A stretch of DNA of 64,000 nt, from positions 1 to 64,000 of the forward strand of contig CAJOCR010000015.1 of the NCBI GenBank assembly GCA_905236755.1, read 5' to 3'. The position numbers and the translations under genes were made by a program. Positions 53,685 through 61,219 of the stretch are shown one piece after another. How positions within the stretch are numbered: position 1 is the stretch's first letter; each line of letters opens with the position of its first letter. A model generated the notes under the pieces. The model was not told where the DNA came from and did no database searches. It saw nothing but the letters and a program-made list of their open reading frames with translations. The DNA comes from an uncultured Prevotella sp. GTDB taxonomy: Bacteria; Bacteroidota; Bacteroidia; Bacteroidales; Bacteroidaceae.

Positions 53685-54230
53685 TTGAAATACAACGAGT
53701 CTGAAATATTGGAACAACTGTTTAATCCAAAGACACAGAAAAGTGCCTTTGCAAAGCTGGTACAGCTCTATACAGAACCACTGTACTGGAAAATCAGACA
53801 GATTGTTTTTAATCATGAGGACGCAAACGATATATTGCAAAATACATTTGTAAAAGTGTGGAGCAATCTTGATTCTTTTCAAAGCAAGTCGAAATTCTCT
53901 ACATGGATGTATCGTATAGCTATTAATGAATCGTTGGATTTTTTGCGTAAGCAAAAACTTAATCTTGCCATTAGTGCTGATGAACAAGAAGGGGTAGCTT
54001 CTAAACTTATGAGTGATGAGTATTTTGATGGTGATAATATTCAAGCGCTCCTGAAAGAGGCTATTGCTACTTTGCCAGAAGTGCAAAGGACAGTGTTTAC
54101 ACTTAGGTATTATAATGAGATGAAATACAGTGAGATAAGTGAGATTCTCTCTACAAGTGAAGGAGCACTTAAGGCAAGCTATCATTTAGCGGTAAAAAAA
54201 ATAACAGAGTATTTGCATTTTCATAATTAA
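53685..54230 (+). CDS. ECF-type RNA polymerase sigma factor
   Basis: The 181-aa protein has sigma region 2 (about 20-85; ILQNTFVKVWSNLDSF and FSTWMYRIAINESLDFLRKQ, typical of ECF factors) and region 4 (about 120-175; ALLKEAIATLPEVQRTVFTL and YSEISEILSTSEGALKASYH). The first codon is TTG at 53685; no ATG lies upstream in frame near it. It is followed 44 bp later by a membrane protein that could be its anti-sigma partner, then a CpxP/Spy-like gene. Its regulon is unknown. Confidence 0.9.
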   Translation: MKYNESEILEQLFNPKTQKSAFAKLVQLYTEPLYWKIRQIVFNHEDANDILQNTFVKVWSNLDSFQSKSKFSTWMYRIAINESLDFLRKQKLNLAISADEQEGVASKLMSDEYFDGDNIQALLKEAIATLPEVQRTVFTLRYYNEMKYSEISEILSTSEGALKASYHLAVKKITEYLHFHN

Positions 54231-54274
54231 ACCTTTTGATGTGTTATACGTCAAAGGAACAAAGAGGAAAAAAT

Positions 54275-54637
54275 ATGGATAAATATGAAGATTATTTGTT
54301 GAAACATTATGGTAGGGAAAATTCGTTCAAAGTTCCTGAAGGTTATTTTGAGGATTTTGCCGAAAAGATAATGAGTCAACTTCCAGAACAAAAGGCGCAA
54401 GTTGTGGAACTTCATACGTCATGGACTTCTCGCTTGCGAAAGATGGTTGCTGCAGCTATTATTGCTGTTGTAGCAGGTGGCGGCGCATATTATGTTTTTT
54501 CTGGTAGTAATGATGTAGATAAGTCGTCTATGGCTCATAGCAACATCACTCCAACAGAAAGTCAAACAATTGACCAAATGGCTGACTATACAATGATGGA
54601 TAATGCAGATATGTATGCTGCACTTACAGAATATTGA
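54275..54637 (+). CDS. Putative membrane partner of the ECF sigma factor
   Basis: The 120-aa protein starts at the ATG at 54275 (MDKYEDYLLKHYGRENSFKV), with AAAGAGG as a ribosome site; an upstream in-frame ATG at 54236 is less likely. A cytoplasmic N-terminal part (about 1-55) with KVPEGYFEDFAEKIMSQLPE is followed by one membrane helix (about 58-77; MVAAAIIAVVAGGGAYYVF) and a short periplasmic tail. It has no clear zinc anti-sigma signature. Gene order sigma - single-pass protein fits an anti-sigma role, by inference only. Confidence 0.7.
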   Translation: MDKYEDYLLKHYGRENSFKVPEGYFEDFAEKIMSQLPEQKAQVVELHTSWTSRLRKMVAAAIIAVVAGGGAYYVFSGSNDVDKSSMAHSNITPTESQTIDQMADYTMMDNADMYAALTEY

Positions 54638-54664
54638 TATCTCAAAGAAAAGAAGTAATTAACT

Positions 54665-55099
54665 ATGTATATATTGAAGAAACACATACTGTTAGGTGTT
54701 TTGATGATGTTCTGCATGATTGTAAAAGCGGAAGATCCAGGAACAAAGTTTGACCCACAACGATTCCAGGTAGCTTTGGAACAGTTTATTGTTAAGGAAG
54801 CCTGTTTGAGTCCTCAGGAATCGGCACAGTTCTTTCCTCTTTATCGTGAGATGCAAAACAAGCAAAGAGCAATCTTTGTGCAGATGCGTGGGTTGCGTCA
54901 TGTGGATACTCGTGATGATAAGGCATCTATGGATGCTATTCATAAACAGGATGAGCTTGAATTGCAGATGAAGAAGATTCAGCAGACCTATCATAATAAG
55001 TTTATGAAGGTTATTCCTGCAGGTAAGGTGTTTCTGGTTATAAGAGCAGAAGAAAAATTTCATCGTCAGGCATTCCGTAGAGCGTTTGATAGAAGATAG
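54665..55099 (+). CDS. Periplasmic Spy/CpxP-like helical protein
   Basis: The 144-aa protein has a signal peptide (about 1-22, LLGVLMMFCMIVKA) and a helical body rich in Gln, Lys and Arg: FPLYREMQNKQRAIFVQMRG and IQQTYHNKFMKVIPAGKVFL. This is the pattern of periplasmic chaperones of the Spy/CpxP type, although the classical LTxxQ motif is not intact. The third gene of the sigma cluster, it ends 5 bp before truA. A function in envelope stress is plausible. Confidence 0.7.
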   Translation: MYILKKHILLGVLMMFCMIVKAEDPGTKFDPQRFQVALEQFIVKEACLSPQESAQFFPLYREMQNKQRAIFVQMRGLRHVDTRDDKASMDAIHKQDELELQMKKIQQTYHNKFMKVIPAGKVFLVIRAEEKFHRQAFRRAFDRR

Positions 55100-55104
55100 T
55101 CAAT

Positions 55105-55860
55105 ATGAAGCAACGTTTTTTTATTACCTTAAGCTATGATGGTACAAACTATCATGGATGGCAGGTACAACCCAATGGGGTTTCTGTAGAGGAATGTATG
55201 GAGAAAGCGCTCTCTACATTATTACGTCAATCAATAGATATTGTTGGTGCTGGTAGAACAGATGCTGGTGTTCATGCCCGTACTATGGTTGCTCATTTTG
55301 ATTTGCTTGAAAGCGAAAAATATATTAAGGATAAAGGGGATTGTAAGCAACTTGTATATCGTTTGAATCGATTGTTGCCAAAGGATATCAGCGTGCAAAG
55401 TGTAGAGCCTGTTGAAGATGATATGCATGCACGCTTTTCTGCCAAATGGCGTACCTATCATTATTATATTCACACACGCAAAGATCCTTTTATGCGTCAC
55501 TATTCGCTTGAAACTCATTATGAGCTCGATTTTGAACTCATGAACAAAGGTGCGCAGATTATCACTCAGCACAAGGATTTTGCTTCTTTCTGTAAGGCGG
55601 GAGCAGACAATAAAACTACTCTTTGTGATGTAAAAGAGTGTCGATGGATTCAAACGAGTGATAGTTCATGGTATCTCACTATAACAGCCAATCGTTTTTT
55701 ACGCAATATGGTTAGAGCTACAGTAGGTACTCTTTTTCTTTTAGGGCGTCACAGGATAACTCTTTCAGAATTTGAAGATATTTTAAACAAGGGTAGCAGA
55801 AATGATGCTGGCGAGTCAATGCCAGGAAACGCCCTGTTTTTAGAATCAATAGTGTATTGA
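55105..55860 (+). CDS. truA: tRNA pseudouridine(38-40) synthase
   Basis: TruA makes pseudouridine at positions 38-40 in the anticodon arm of many tRNAs. The 251-aa protein has LSYDGTNYHGWQVQPNG, the catalytic Asp in GAGRTDAGVHA, AKWRTYHYYI, and RFLRNMVRATVGTLF. Length is normal. It starts 5 bp after the Spy-like gene, so it may be read through from the sigma cluster. A hairpin repeat follows. Confidence 0.96.
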   Translation: MKQRFFITLSYDGTNYHGWQVQPNGVSVEECMEKALSTLLRQSIDIVGAGRTDAGVHARTMVAHFDLLESEKYIKDKGDCKQLVYRLNRLLPKDISVQSVEPVEDDMHARFSAKWRTYHYYIHTRKDPFMRHYSLETHYELDFELMNKGAQIITQHKDFASFCKAGADNKTTLCDVKECRWIQTSDSSWYLTITANRFLRNMVRATVGTLFLLGRHRITLSEFEDILNKGSRNDAGESMPGNALFLESIVY

Positions 55861-55930
55861 TTCTAAAAAATGGAAATATTGAATTTTTTCAATTTTTCCA
55901 TCTTTCAATCTTTCAATTTTTCAATCTTAC
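55861..55930. repeat. Palindromic intergenic repeat, copy 9
   Basis: TGGAAATATTGAATTTTTTC is followed by several TTTTTCCATCTTTCAATC/TTTCAA units. The left arm GGAAATATTGAA is partly complementary to the right. It ends at the DMT transporter start, and translating it upstream from the ATG at 55933 gives only FSIFQSFNFS-like low complexity. Confidence 0.55.
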
Positions 55931-55932
55931 TT

Positions 55933-56877
55933 ATGTGGTTACTTTTAGCTTTTCTCTCAGCCACGTTGCTGGGATTTTATGATTCATTTAAAAAGAAATC
56001 GTTACAGGGTAATGCGGTGATAACAGTATTGTTTTTAAATACGTTATTTTCGTCGTTAATTTTTCTTCCATTTATTGTTCTTTCTTCAACCACTCATCAA
56101 CTTGACGGAAGTATGTTCTATGTTACTCAAGGTGGATGGGAAGTGCATAAATACATTATCCTCAAGAGCTTTATTGTATTATCAAGTTGGATGTTCGGCT
56201 ATTTTGCTATGAAACATCTACCATTGACTATCGTTGGTCCAATAAACGCCACTCGTCCTGTCATGGTTCTTGTTGGTGCTCTTCTTGTCTTTGGTGAGCG
56301 TCTTAATTATTGGCAATGGATAGGTGTTGCTCTTGCGGTTGCTTCTTTTCTTTTGCTTAGTCGTAGTGGAAAAAAAGAAGGAATAGATTTTAAACATAAT
56401 ATATGGATACTCTGTCTTGTCATGGCAGCAATACTTGGAGCAGTTAGCGGTCTTTATGACAAATATCTCATGGCTTCTCCTCAAGCAGGTGGAGTAGGAC
56501 TTGATAGAATGATTGTGCAGAGTTGGTATAATTTCTATCAGATGGGTATGATGGGTGTTGTGTTACTAATAGCTATTTTCAAGCCCTTTGCTCGGTTTCG
56601 TGGTGGCAAGCCCTTGTTTCCTCAGTCAAAGTTTCATTGGGATTGGGCCATCATTCTTATTTCTGTCTTCCTTAGTGCTGCCGATTTTGTGTATTTCTAC
56701 TCACTATCCATGCCTGGTGCCATGATTTCTGTTGTGAGTATGGTGCGCAGAGGAAGCGTAATAGTCAGTTTCATGTCAGGTGCCCTCTTCTTTCATGAAA
56801 AAAATCTTAAGGCTAAGGCTTTCGATTTGTTACTGGTTTTGCTCGGAATGGTATTTTTGTATATCGGTTCCTGTTAA
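55933..56877 (+). CDS. DMT/EamA-family transporter
   Basis: The 314-aa integral membrane protein has about ten helices in two EamA-like halves. FSATLLGFYDSFKKKSLQGN-like N-terminus, then HLPLTIVGPINATRPVMVL and SVVSMVRRGSVIVSFMSGAL. The start at 55933 (MWLLLAFLSATLL) is preferred; the frame upstream is the intergenic repeat. Such carriers export or import amino acids, nucleotide sugars or other metabolites; the substrate is unknown. Confidence 0.85.
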   Translation: MWLLLAFLSATLLGFYDSFKKKSLQGNAVITVLFLNTLFSSLIFLPFIVLSSTTHQLDGSMFYVTQGGWEVHKYIILKSFIVLSSWMFGYFAMKHLPLTIVGPINATRPVMVLVGALLVFGERLNYWQWIGVALAVASFLLLSRSGKKEGIDFKHNIWILCLVMAAILGAVSGLYDKYLMASPQAGGVGLDRMIVQSWYNFYQMGMMGVVLLIAIFKPFARFRGGKPLFPQSKFHWDWAIILISVFLSAADFVYFYSLSMPGAMISVVSMVRRGSVIVSFMSGALFFHEKNLKAKAFDLLLVLLGMVFLYIGSC

Positions 56878-56902
56878 AAGCGAAAGAAAATGCTACTAAA
56901 TC

Positions 56903-56933
56903 TTTGCAAACTGATATAAAAACGGTATCTTTG
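56903..56933 (+). promoter_or_regulatory. dapA promoter (TTTG, 19 bp, TATCTTTG)
   Basis: TTTG (56903-56906) and TATCTTTG (56926-56933), 19 bp apart, lie 35 bp before the dapA start codon and give a Bacteroidetes-type promoter. Confidence 0.75.
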
Positions 56934-56967
56934 CAACAAGAATTGATAGTAAACTAAATAAATTATT

Positions 56968-57858
56968 ATGGCTCAGAATATTTTCAGGGGATTGGGCGTT
57001 GCTCTTGTTACTCCTTTTACGGCTGATGGAGAGGTTGACTACAAGTCACTAAAGAAACTTGTGGAATATCAGATTGATAATGGTGCTGACTTTCTTTGTA
57101 TTCTTGCAACAACAGGTGAGGCACCTTGTTTGACAAATGAAGAGAAAGACAAGATTACTGAGCTTGTGAAAGAAGTTAACAAAGGTCGTGTTAAGATTCT
57201 GAAATATTGTGGTGGAAATAACACTAGGGCTGTAGTAGAAGAAATAAAGAATACCGATTGGAGTGGTATTGATGGAATTTTGAGTATTTGTCCTTACTAT
57301 AATAAGCCTTCACAGGAAGGATTGTATCAGCATTTTAAGGCAATATCTGAGGCAAGTCCACTGCCAATAGTGTTATATAATGTGCCAGGACGAACAGGTA
57401 TTAATATGAAAGCAGAAACAACCGTTCGTCTTGCACGTGATTTTAGTAATATTGTTGCTATTAAAGAGGCATCAGGCTCGCTAGAGCAAGTTGATGATAT
57501 CATTAAGCATAAACCAGATAATTTTGATGTTATCAGTGGTGATGATGCGCTAACCTTCTCTATGGTTGCGAGTGGAGCAGCAGGAGTAATATCTGTTATT
57601 GGCAATGCTCTTCCTAAGCAGTTCTCACGTATGATTAGACTTGAGTTCAGAGGAGAATATGAACCAGCTCGTAAGATACATCATATGTTTACAGATCTCT
57701 ATTCTTTGCTTTTTGTTGATGGTAACCCTGCAGGATGTAAGGCTCTGCTTAATGATATGGGAATGATAGAAAACGTGTTACGTTTGCCATTGGTACCAAC
57801 CACTATTAAGACAAAGGAGAAAATGGCAGCTATACTTAAAGAGTTGCAGTTAAGATAA
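56968..57858 (+). CDS. dapA: 4-hydroxy-tetrahydrodipicolinate synthase
   Basis: DapA condenses pyruvate and aspartate-semialdehyde in the diaminopimelate/lysine pathway. The 296-aa TIM-barrel has ATTGEAPCLTNEE, SICPYYNKPSQEGLYQHF, LYNVPGRTGINM (catalytic Tyr) and IVAIKEASGSL (Schiff-base Lys). Length is normal. It has its own promoter and a palindromic repeat behind it. Diaminopimelate is needed for peptidoglycan, so the gene is normally essential. Confidence 0.97.
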   Translation: MAQNIFRGLGVALVTPFTADGEVDYKSLKKLVEYQIDNGADFLCILATTGEAPCLTNEEKDKITELVKEVNKGRVKILKYCGGNNTRAVVEEIKNTDWSGIDGILSICPYYNKPSQEGLYQHFKAISEASPLPIVLYNVPGRTGINMKAETTVRLARDFSNIVAIKEASGSLEQVDDIIKHKPDNFDVISGDDALTFSMVASGAAGVISVIGNALPKQFSRMIRLEFRGEYEPARKIHHMFTDLYSLLFVDGNPAGCKALLNDMGMIENVLRLPLVPTTIKTKEKMAAILKELQLR

Positions 57859-57950
57859 AATTGAAAGATGGAAATATTGAAGTGTTTGAGTGCACTGCTT
57901 TATTTATCAATCTTTCCATTTTTCCATTTTCAATATTTAAATAATCTAAG
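57856..57950. repeat. Palindromic intergenic repeat, copy 10
   Basis: ATTGAAAGATGGAAATATTG (left), hairpin AGTGTTTGAGTGCACTGCT, then TCAATCTTTCCATTTTTCC and TTTTCAATATTT (right). The two arms are almost fully complementary. It overlaps the dapA stop. Confidence 0.6.
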
Positions 57951-57955
57951 GGATT

Positions 57956-58843
57956 ATGAATGGGGAACGCAGAGTGATACACGAAATTACTCCACTTATG
58001 GGTAAGGATGTGCTATATATAGCAGATCGTCATAAGAAGGAATTTACTTATCCCATACACAGTCATGAGGTGTATGAACTGAATTTTGTGGAACATGCAC
58101 CTGGAGTGCGCCGAACTGTTGGAGACTCGTCTGAGGTGATAGGAGAGTATGACCTTGTGCTTATAACAAGTCCTGATTTAGAACATGTATGGGAACAGCA
58201 TGAATGTAATAGTGAAGACATTCGTGAAGTAACTATACAGTTCGATTTTAATATGACTCAGGAAAATATCTTCGGGCGTAATCCATTTAATAGTATTCGC
58301 AGAATGATGGATGAAGCAAAGAAAGGTCTTTGCTTTTCTCTTGGGGCCATCATGAAAGTATATACTTTGCTTGACACCCTTTCTTCTATTAAAGATGGTT
58401 TCTATGCTGTGACCCAGTTTATGACCATTCTGTATGAGTTGTCACGATGCGAAGGCTCACGCACGCTTGCATCGTCAAGCTTTGCTAAGATAGCTGTACA
58501 GGATGATAGTAGAAGAATATTAAAGGTAAAGGATTATATCAGCAAGAACTATATGGATGAGATACGCCTTAATACCCTTGCTGAAATGGCAAGTATGAGT
58601 CCGAGTGCTTTCAGCCGTTTCTTCAAACTGCACACAGGTCGTAATCTCAGCGATTATATTATTGATATCCGTCTTGGTTTTGCAGCCCGTATGCTTGTTG
58701 ATACTATCAAGAGTGTATCTGAGATAGGTTTTGAATGTGGTTTCAATAATCTCAGTAATTTTAATCGTATCTTCAAGAAAAAGAAAGGCTGTTCGCCATC
58801 AGAGTTCCGTGATAACTATCATAAAACGAGAGTTATTGTGTAA
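57956..58843 (+). CDS. AraC-family regulator with cupin-like N-terminal domain
   Basis: The 295-aa protein has an N-terminal cupin-like ligand domain (about 20-130; YPIHSHEVYELNFVEHAPG and LVLITSPDLEHVWE), with His residues typical of arabinose-type sensors, and a C-terminal AraC HTH (about 190-290; LAEMASMSPSAFSRFFKLHT, IGFECGFNNLSNFNRIFKKK). Its 3' end overlaps the convergent flavoprotein gene by 11 bp. The target genes are unknown; there is no sugar gene next to it. Confidence 0.87.
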   Translation: MNGERRVIHEITPLMGKDVLYIADRHKKEFTYPIHSHEVYELNFVEHAPGVRRTVGDSSEVIGEYDLVLITSPDLEHVWEQHECNSEDIREVTIQFDFNMTQENIFGRNPFNSIRRMMDEAKKGLCFSLGAIMKVYTLLDTLSSIKDGFYAVTQFMTILYELSRCEGSRTLASSSFAKIAVQDDSRRILKVKDYISKNYMDEIRLNTLAEMASMSPSAFSRFFKLHTGRNLSDYIIDIRLGFAARMLVDTIKSVSEIGFECGFNNLSNFNRIFKKKKGCSPSEFRDNYHKTRVIV

Positions 58844-60044
58844 TTGCATTTGCAACTACGCTTGCCATTGTCCATGCAGCTTGTAGGTTGAAACCGCCTG
58901 TGATGGCATCAACATCTGTTATCTCGCCAGCGAAATATAGTCCTGGATGATTCTTTGCTTCCAACGTTTTGTGGTTTAATGAGTTTAAAGACACCCCTCC
59001 GCAGGTAACAAACTCGTCTTTAAAACGGTTTTTGCCTGTAACATGATAAACATCGTTGGTAAGTGTGTTCATTAAACGGTTAATTGCTTTATCACTAAGT
59101 TCCTTCCAACGTGCATCTAATGATATTGATGAGCGGGTGACAAGATGTGTCCATAGGCGGGCATTGAACTCGTCTGGATAGATACTTGTTATCTTCTTGT
59201 CTTTATGTGTAGCTGCTACCTTGCGAAGGTAGGTAAGTATATCTGATTGGTCTGAGGTAAGCCAATGTATGCTTACATCTGTAACGTAGTTTCGTTCGGC
59301 TAATATTCTTGCGCCATAGGATGATAGTTTTAATATAGCAGGACCACTTGCTCCCCAATGGGTTATTAGTAATGGTCCTTGTGCCTTTAGTTTTGTACCA
59401 GGAATGGTTACTATGGTATTCTTTACTACTGTTCCCATAAGCGATTTAAGGCTATCGTCATTAATGTTGAATGAGAATAGACTTGGAAGTGGTGGCACAA
59501 TCTCTAAATCAAGTTCCCTGAGCATATCAAAACCGTCTATAGAAGGATGTCCGCCTGTGGTTACGAGAACGTTATTCGCTTTCATTTCCCCTTTTGATGT
59601 TACTATTGAGTATCCATCTTCAGATGGTTTGATAAGATCAACACGCGTATTGGTTATTAATTTAACTCCATATTTGTTTAGCTGCCCTACAAGGTTGTTT
59701 ACAACCTCCATTGCATCTTGTGATTGTGGGAACACGCATTGGTCGTCTTGCGTAACTAATCTGATACCACACTTCTCAAACCATTGGCATGTATCTTCGT
59801 TTGAGAAGTGATGAAAAAGTTTCTTCATGAGTCTGTATCCACGTGGATACACGTTTTCCATGCTTTTAACCTCGGCAAATGAATTGGTTATGTTGCAACG
59901 TCCACCACCCGTGATAGCTACTTTTGCTAACGGGCGCTTGCCTTTCTCAAGTAATGTTACTTGCAGTTTTGGGTTCCTACGTTTTATCTCAATAGCTGCA
60001 AAGCATCCTGCAGCTCCTGCTCCAATTACTATTACCTGTTTCAT
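58833..60044 (-). CDS. FAD-dependent oxidoreductase (HI0933/BaiN-like)
   Basis: The 403-aa protein begins with the FAD dinucleotide-binding motif VIGAGAAGCFAAIEI, then GGGRCNITNS and a GGHPSIDGFDML segment; at the C-terminus GLYFAGEITDVDAITGGFNLQAAW (in part GEITDVDAITGG) completes the FAD site. Family members are often called aminoacetone oxidase or BaiN, but the physiological substrate is not settled. It is convergent with the AraC gene and stands alone. Confidence 0.9.
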   Translation of the reverse strand: MKQVIVIGAGAAGCFAAIEIKRRNPKLQVTLLEKGKRPLAKVAITGGGRCNITNSFAEVKSMENVYPRGYRLMKKLFHHFSNEDTCQWFEKCGIRLVTQDDQCVFPQSQDAMEVVNNLVGQLNKYGVKLITNTRVDLIKPSEDGYSIVTSKGEMKANNVLVTTGGHPSIDGFDMLRELDLEIVPPLPSLFSFNINDDSLKSLMGTVVKNTIVTIPGTKLKAQGPLLITHWGASGPAILKLSSYGARILAERNYVTDVSIHWLTSDQSDILTYLRKVAATHKDKKITSIYPDEFNARLWTHLVTRSSISLDARWKELSDKAINRLMNTLTNDVYHVTGKNRFKDEFVTCGGVSLNSLNHKTLEAKNHPGLYFAGEITDVDAITGGFNLQAAWTMASVVANAITQ

Positions 60045-60139
60045 GTCTTGGGGATAATGAGCTGTTTTTTGTGCAAAGATAACGTTTTTTTTTTATCACC
60101 AGTAAATTTCTGTGTCAAAAAGGAAACCACAAAAAAACA

Positions 60140-60254
60140 AACGAGTTTATTTTGTTCTGCTTTCATTTTTAAGTAACTTTTGATAAGTTACAATGCACTC
60201 AGCATAAAAAATAAACGAGTTTATTTTGTTCTGCTCTCGTTTTTAAGTAACTTT
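60140..60254 (+). repeat. Duplicated 41-bp promoter segment upstream of the HAD gene
   Basis: AACGAGTTTATTTTGTTCTG... occurs twice, at 60140-60180 and 60214-60254, 74 bp apart, with two substitutions over 41 bp. Each copy holds a -33 TTTG and a -7-like element. The first ends TAACTTTT and the second TAACTTTG, so only the second is a good consensus match. Confidence 0.7.
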
Positions 60255-60255
60255 G
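60225..60255 (+). promoter_or_regulatory. Promoter of the HAD phosphatase gene at 60263
   Basis: TTTG (60225-60228), 19 bp, TAACTTTG (60248-60255). The start codon is only 8 bp beyond the -7 element, so the mRNA is practically leaderless. Confidence 0.65.
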
Positions 60256-60262
60256 CAGCCGT

Positions 60263-61066
60263 ATGTATAAAATGATAGTATTAGATCTCGATGGTACTCT
60301 TACCAATAGCGAAAAGAAAATTACCCCACGTACTTTCGAAGCTTTGATGGCTGCACAGAAAAATGGGTGCCGTATAGTGTTGGCTTCTGGAAGACCAACG
60401 TATGGAATAGTTCCTTTAGCCGAACAGCTACATCTTGCTGAGTATGGCGGCTTTATAATGGCATTCAATGGTGGTAAGATTATAGATTGTGAAAGTAATA
60501 AAACGCTATTTGAACAGAAGTTAGATGACAGTCTTGTTCCATTGATATACAAACAAACAATGGAAGCAGGATTGCAAATCCTTACCTATCGTGGAAATGC
60601 TATTGTTACTACAAATGCTGAAGACGAATATGTTAATCATGAGGCATTTATCAACAAGATGCCTGTTGTGCAGCTTACCGATTTTCTCAATGAGATAGAA
60701 TATCCAGTAAATAAATGTCTTGTTGTTGGTGAGCCTTCTCTGATTGCCGATTTTGAACCAAAGATAGCTTCTCAAATGCAGGGAAGGATAAGCGTTTATA
60801 CCTCGGCTCCTTTCTTCTTGGAGTGCGTGCCTTTGAACATTGATAAGGCGGCATCACTCGATCGTCTTGTTAACAAGTTTGGTATCACACGCCATGAGGT
60901 TATAGCCTGTGGTGATGGGCACAATGATATGTCGATGATTGAATATGCCGGTCTTGGAGTTGCAATGGCAAATGCAGAACTCGACGTTAAGGCTGTTGCC
61001 AATTATGTCACCCTCTCGAATGAGGAAGACGGAGTGGCCCAGGTTGTTGAAATGAATATCTTATAG
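60263..61066 (+). CDS. HAD-family hydrolase (Cof-type phosphatase), second copy
   Basis: The 267-aa protein has motif I VLDLDGTLTNSEKKI, ASGRPTYG, a C2 cap (about 85-185), a conserved Lys (NKFGIT region) and ACGDGHNDMSMIEYAG. It belongs to the same Cof/YidA class as the gene at 44029-44835 but is only distantly similar. Substrate unknown. The nearly leaderless promoter with duplication upstream is unusual. Confidence 0.9.
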   Translation: MYKMIVLDLDGTLTNSEKKITPRTFEALMAAQKNGCRIVLASGRPTYGIVPLAEQLHLAEYGGFIMAFNGGKIIDCESNKTLFEQKLDDSLVPLIYKQTMEAGLQILTYRGNAIVTTNAEDEYVNHEAFINKMPVVQLTDFLNEIEYPVNKCLVVGEPSLIADFEPKIASQMQGRISVYTSAPFFLECVPLNIDKAASLDRLVNKFGITRHEVIACGDGHNDMSMIEYAGLGVAMANAELDVKAVANYVTLSNEEDGVAQVVEMNIL

Positions 61067-61219
61067 TATCTGTTTTTTTTACTTTTTTTAAAACAAACTT
61101 TGTTTTATGTATCATTTTTTAGATGATGTAACGTACAAGAAAAACAATGAAACATATTTAAGAATGTGTGTTGCACTTTTTTGATACTTTTGTATAATGT
61201 ATCTACCATCTTAAAAATA

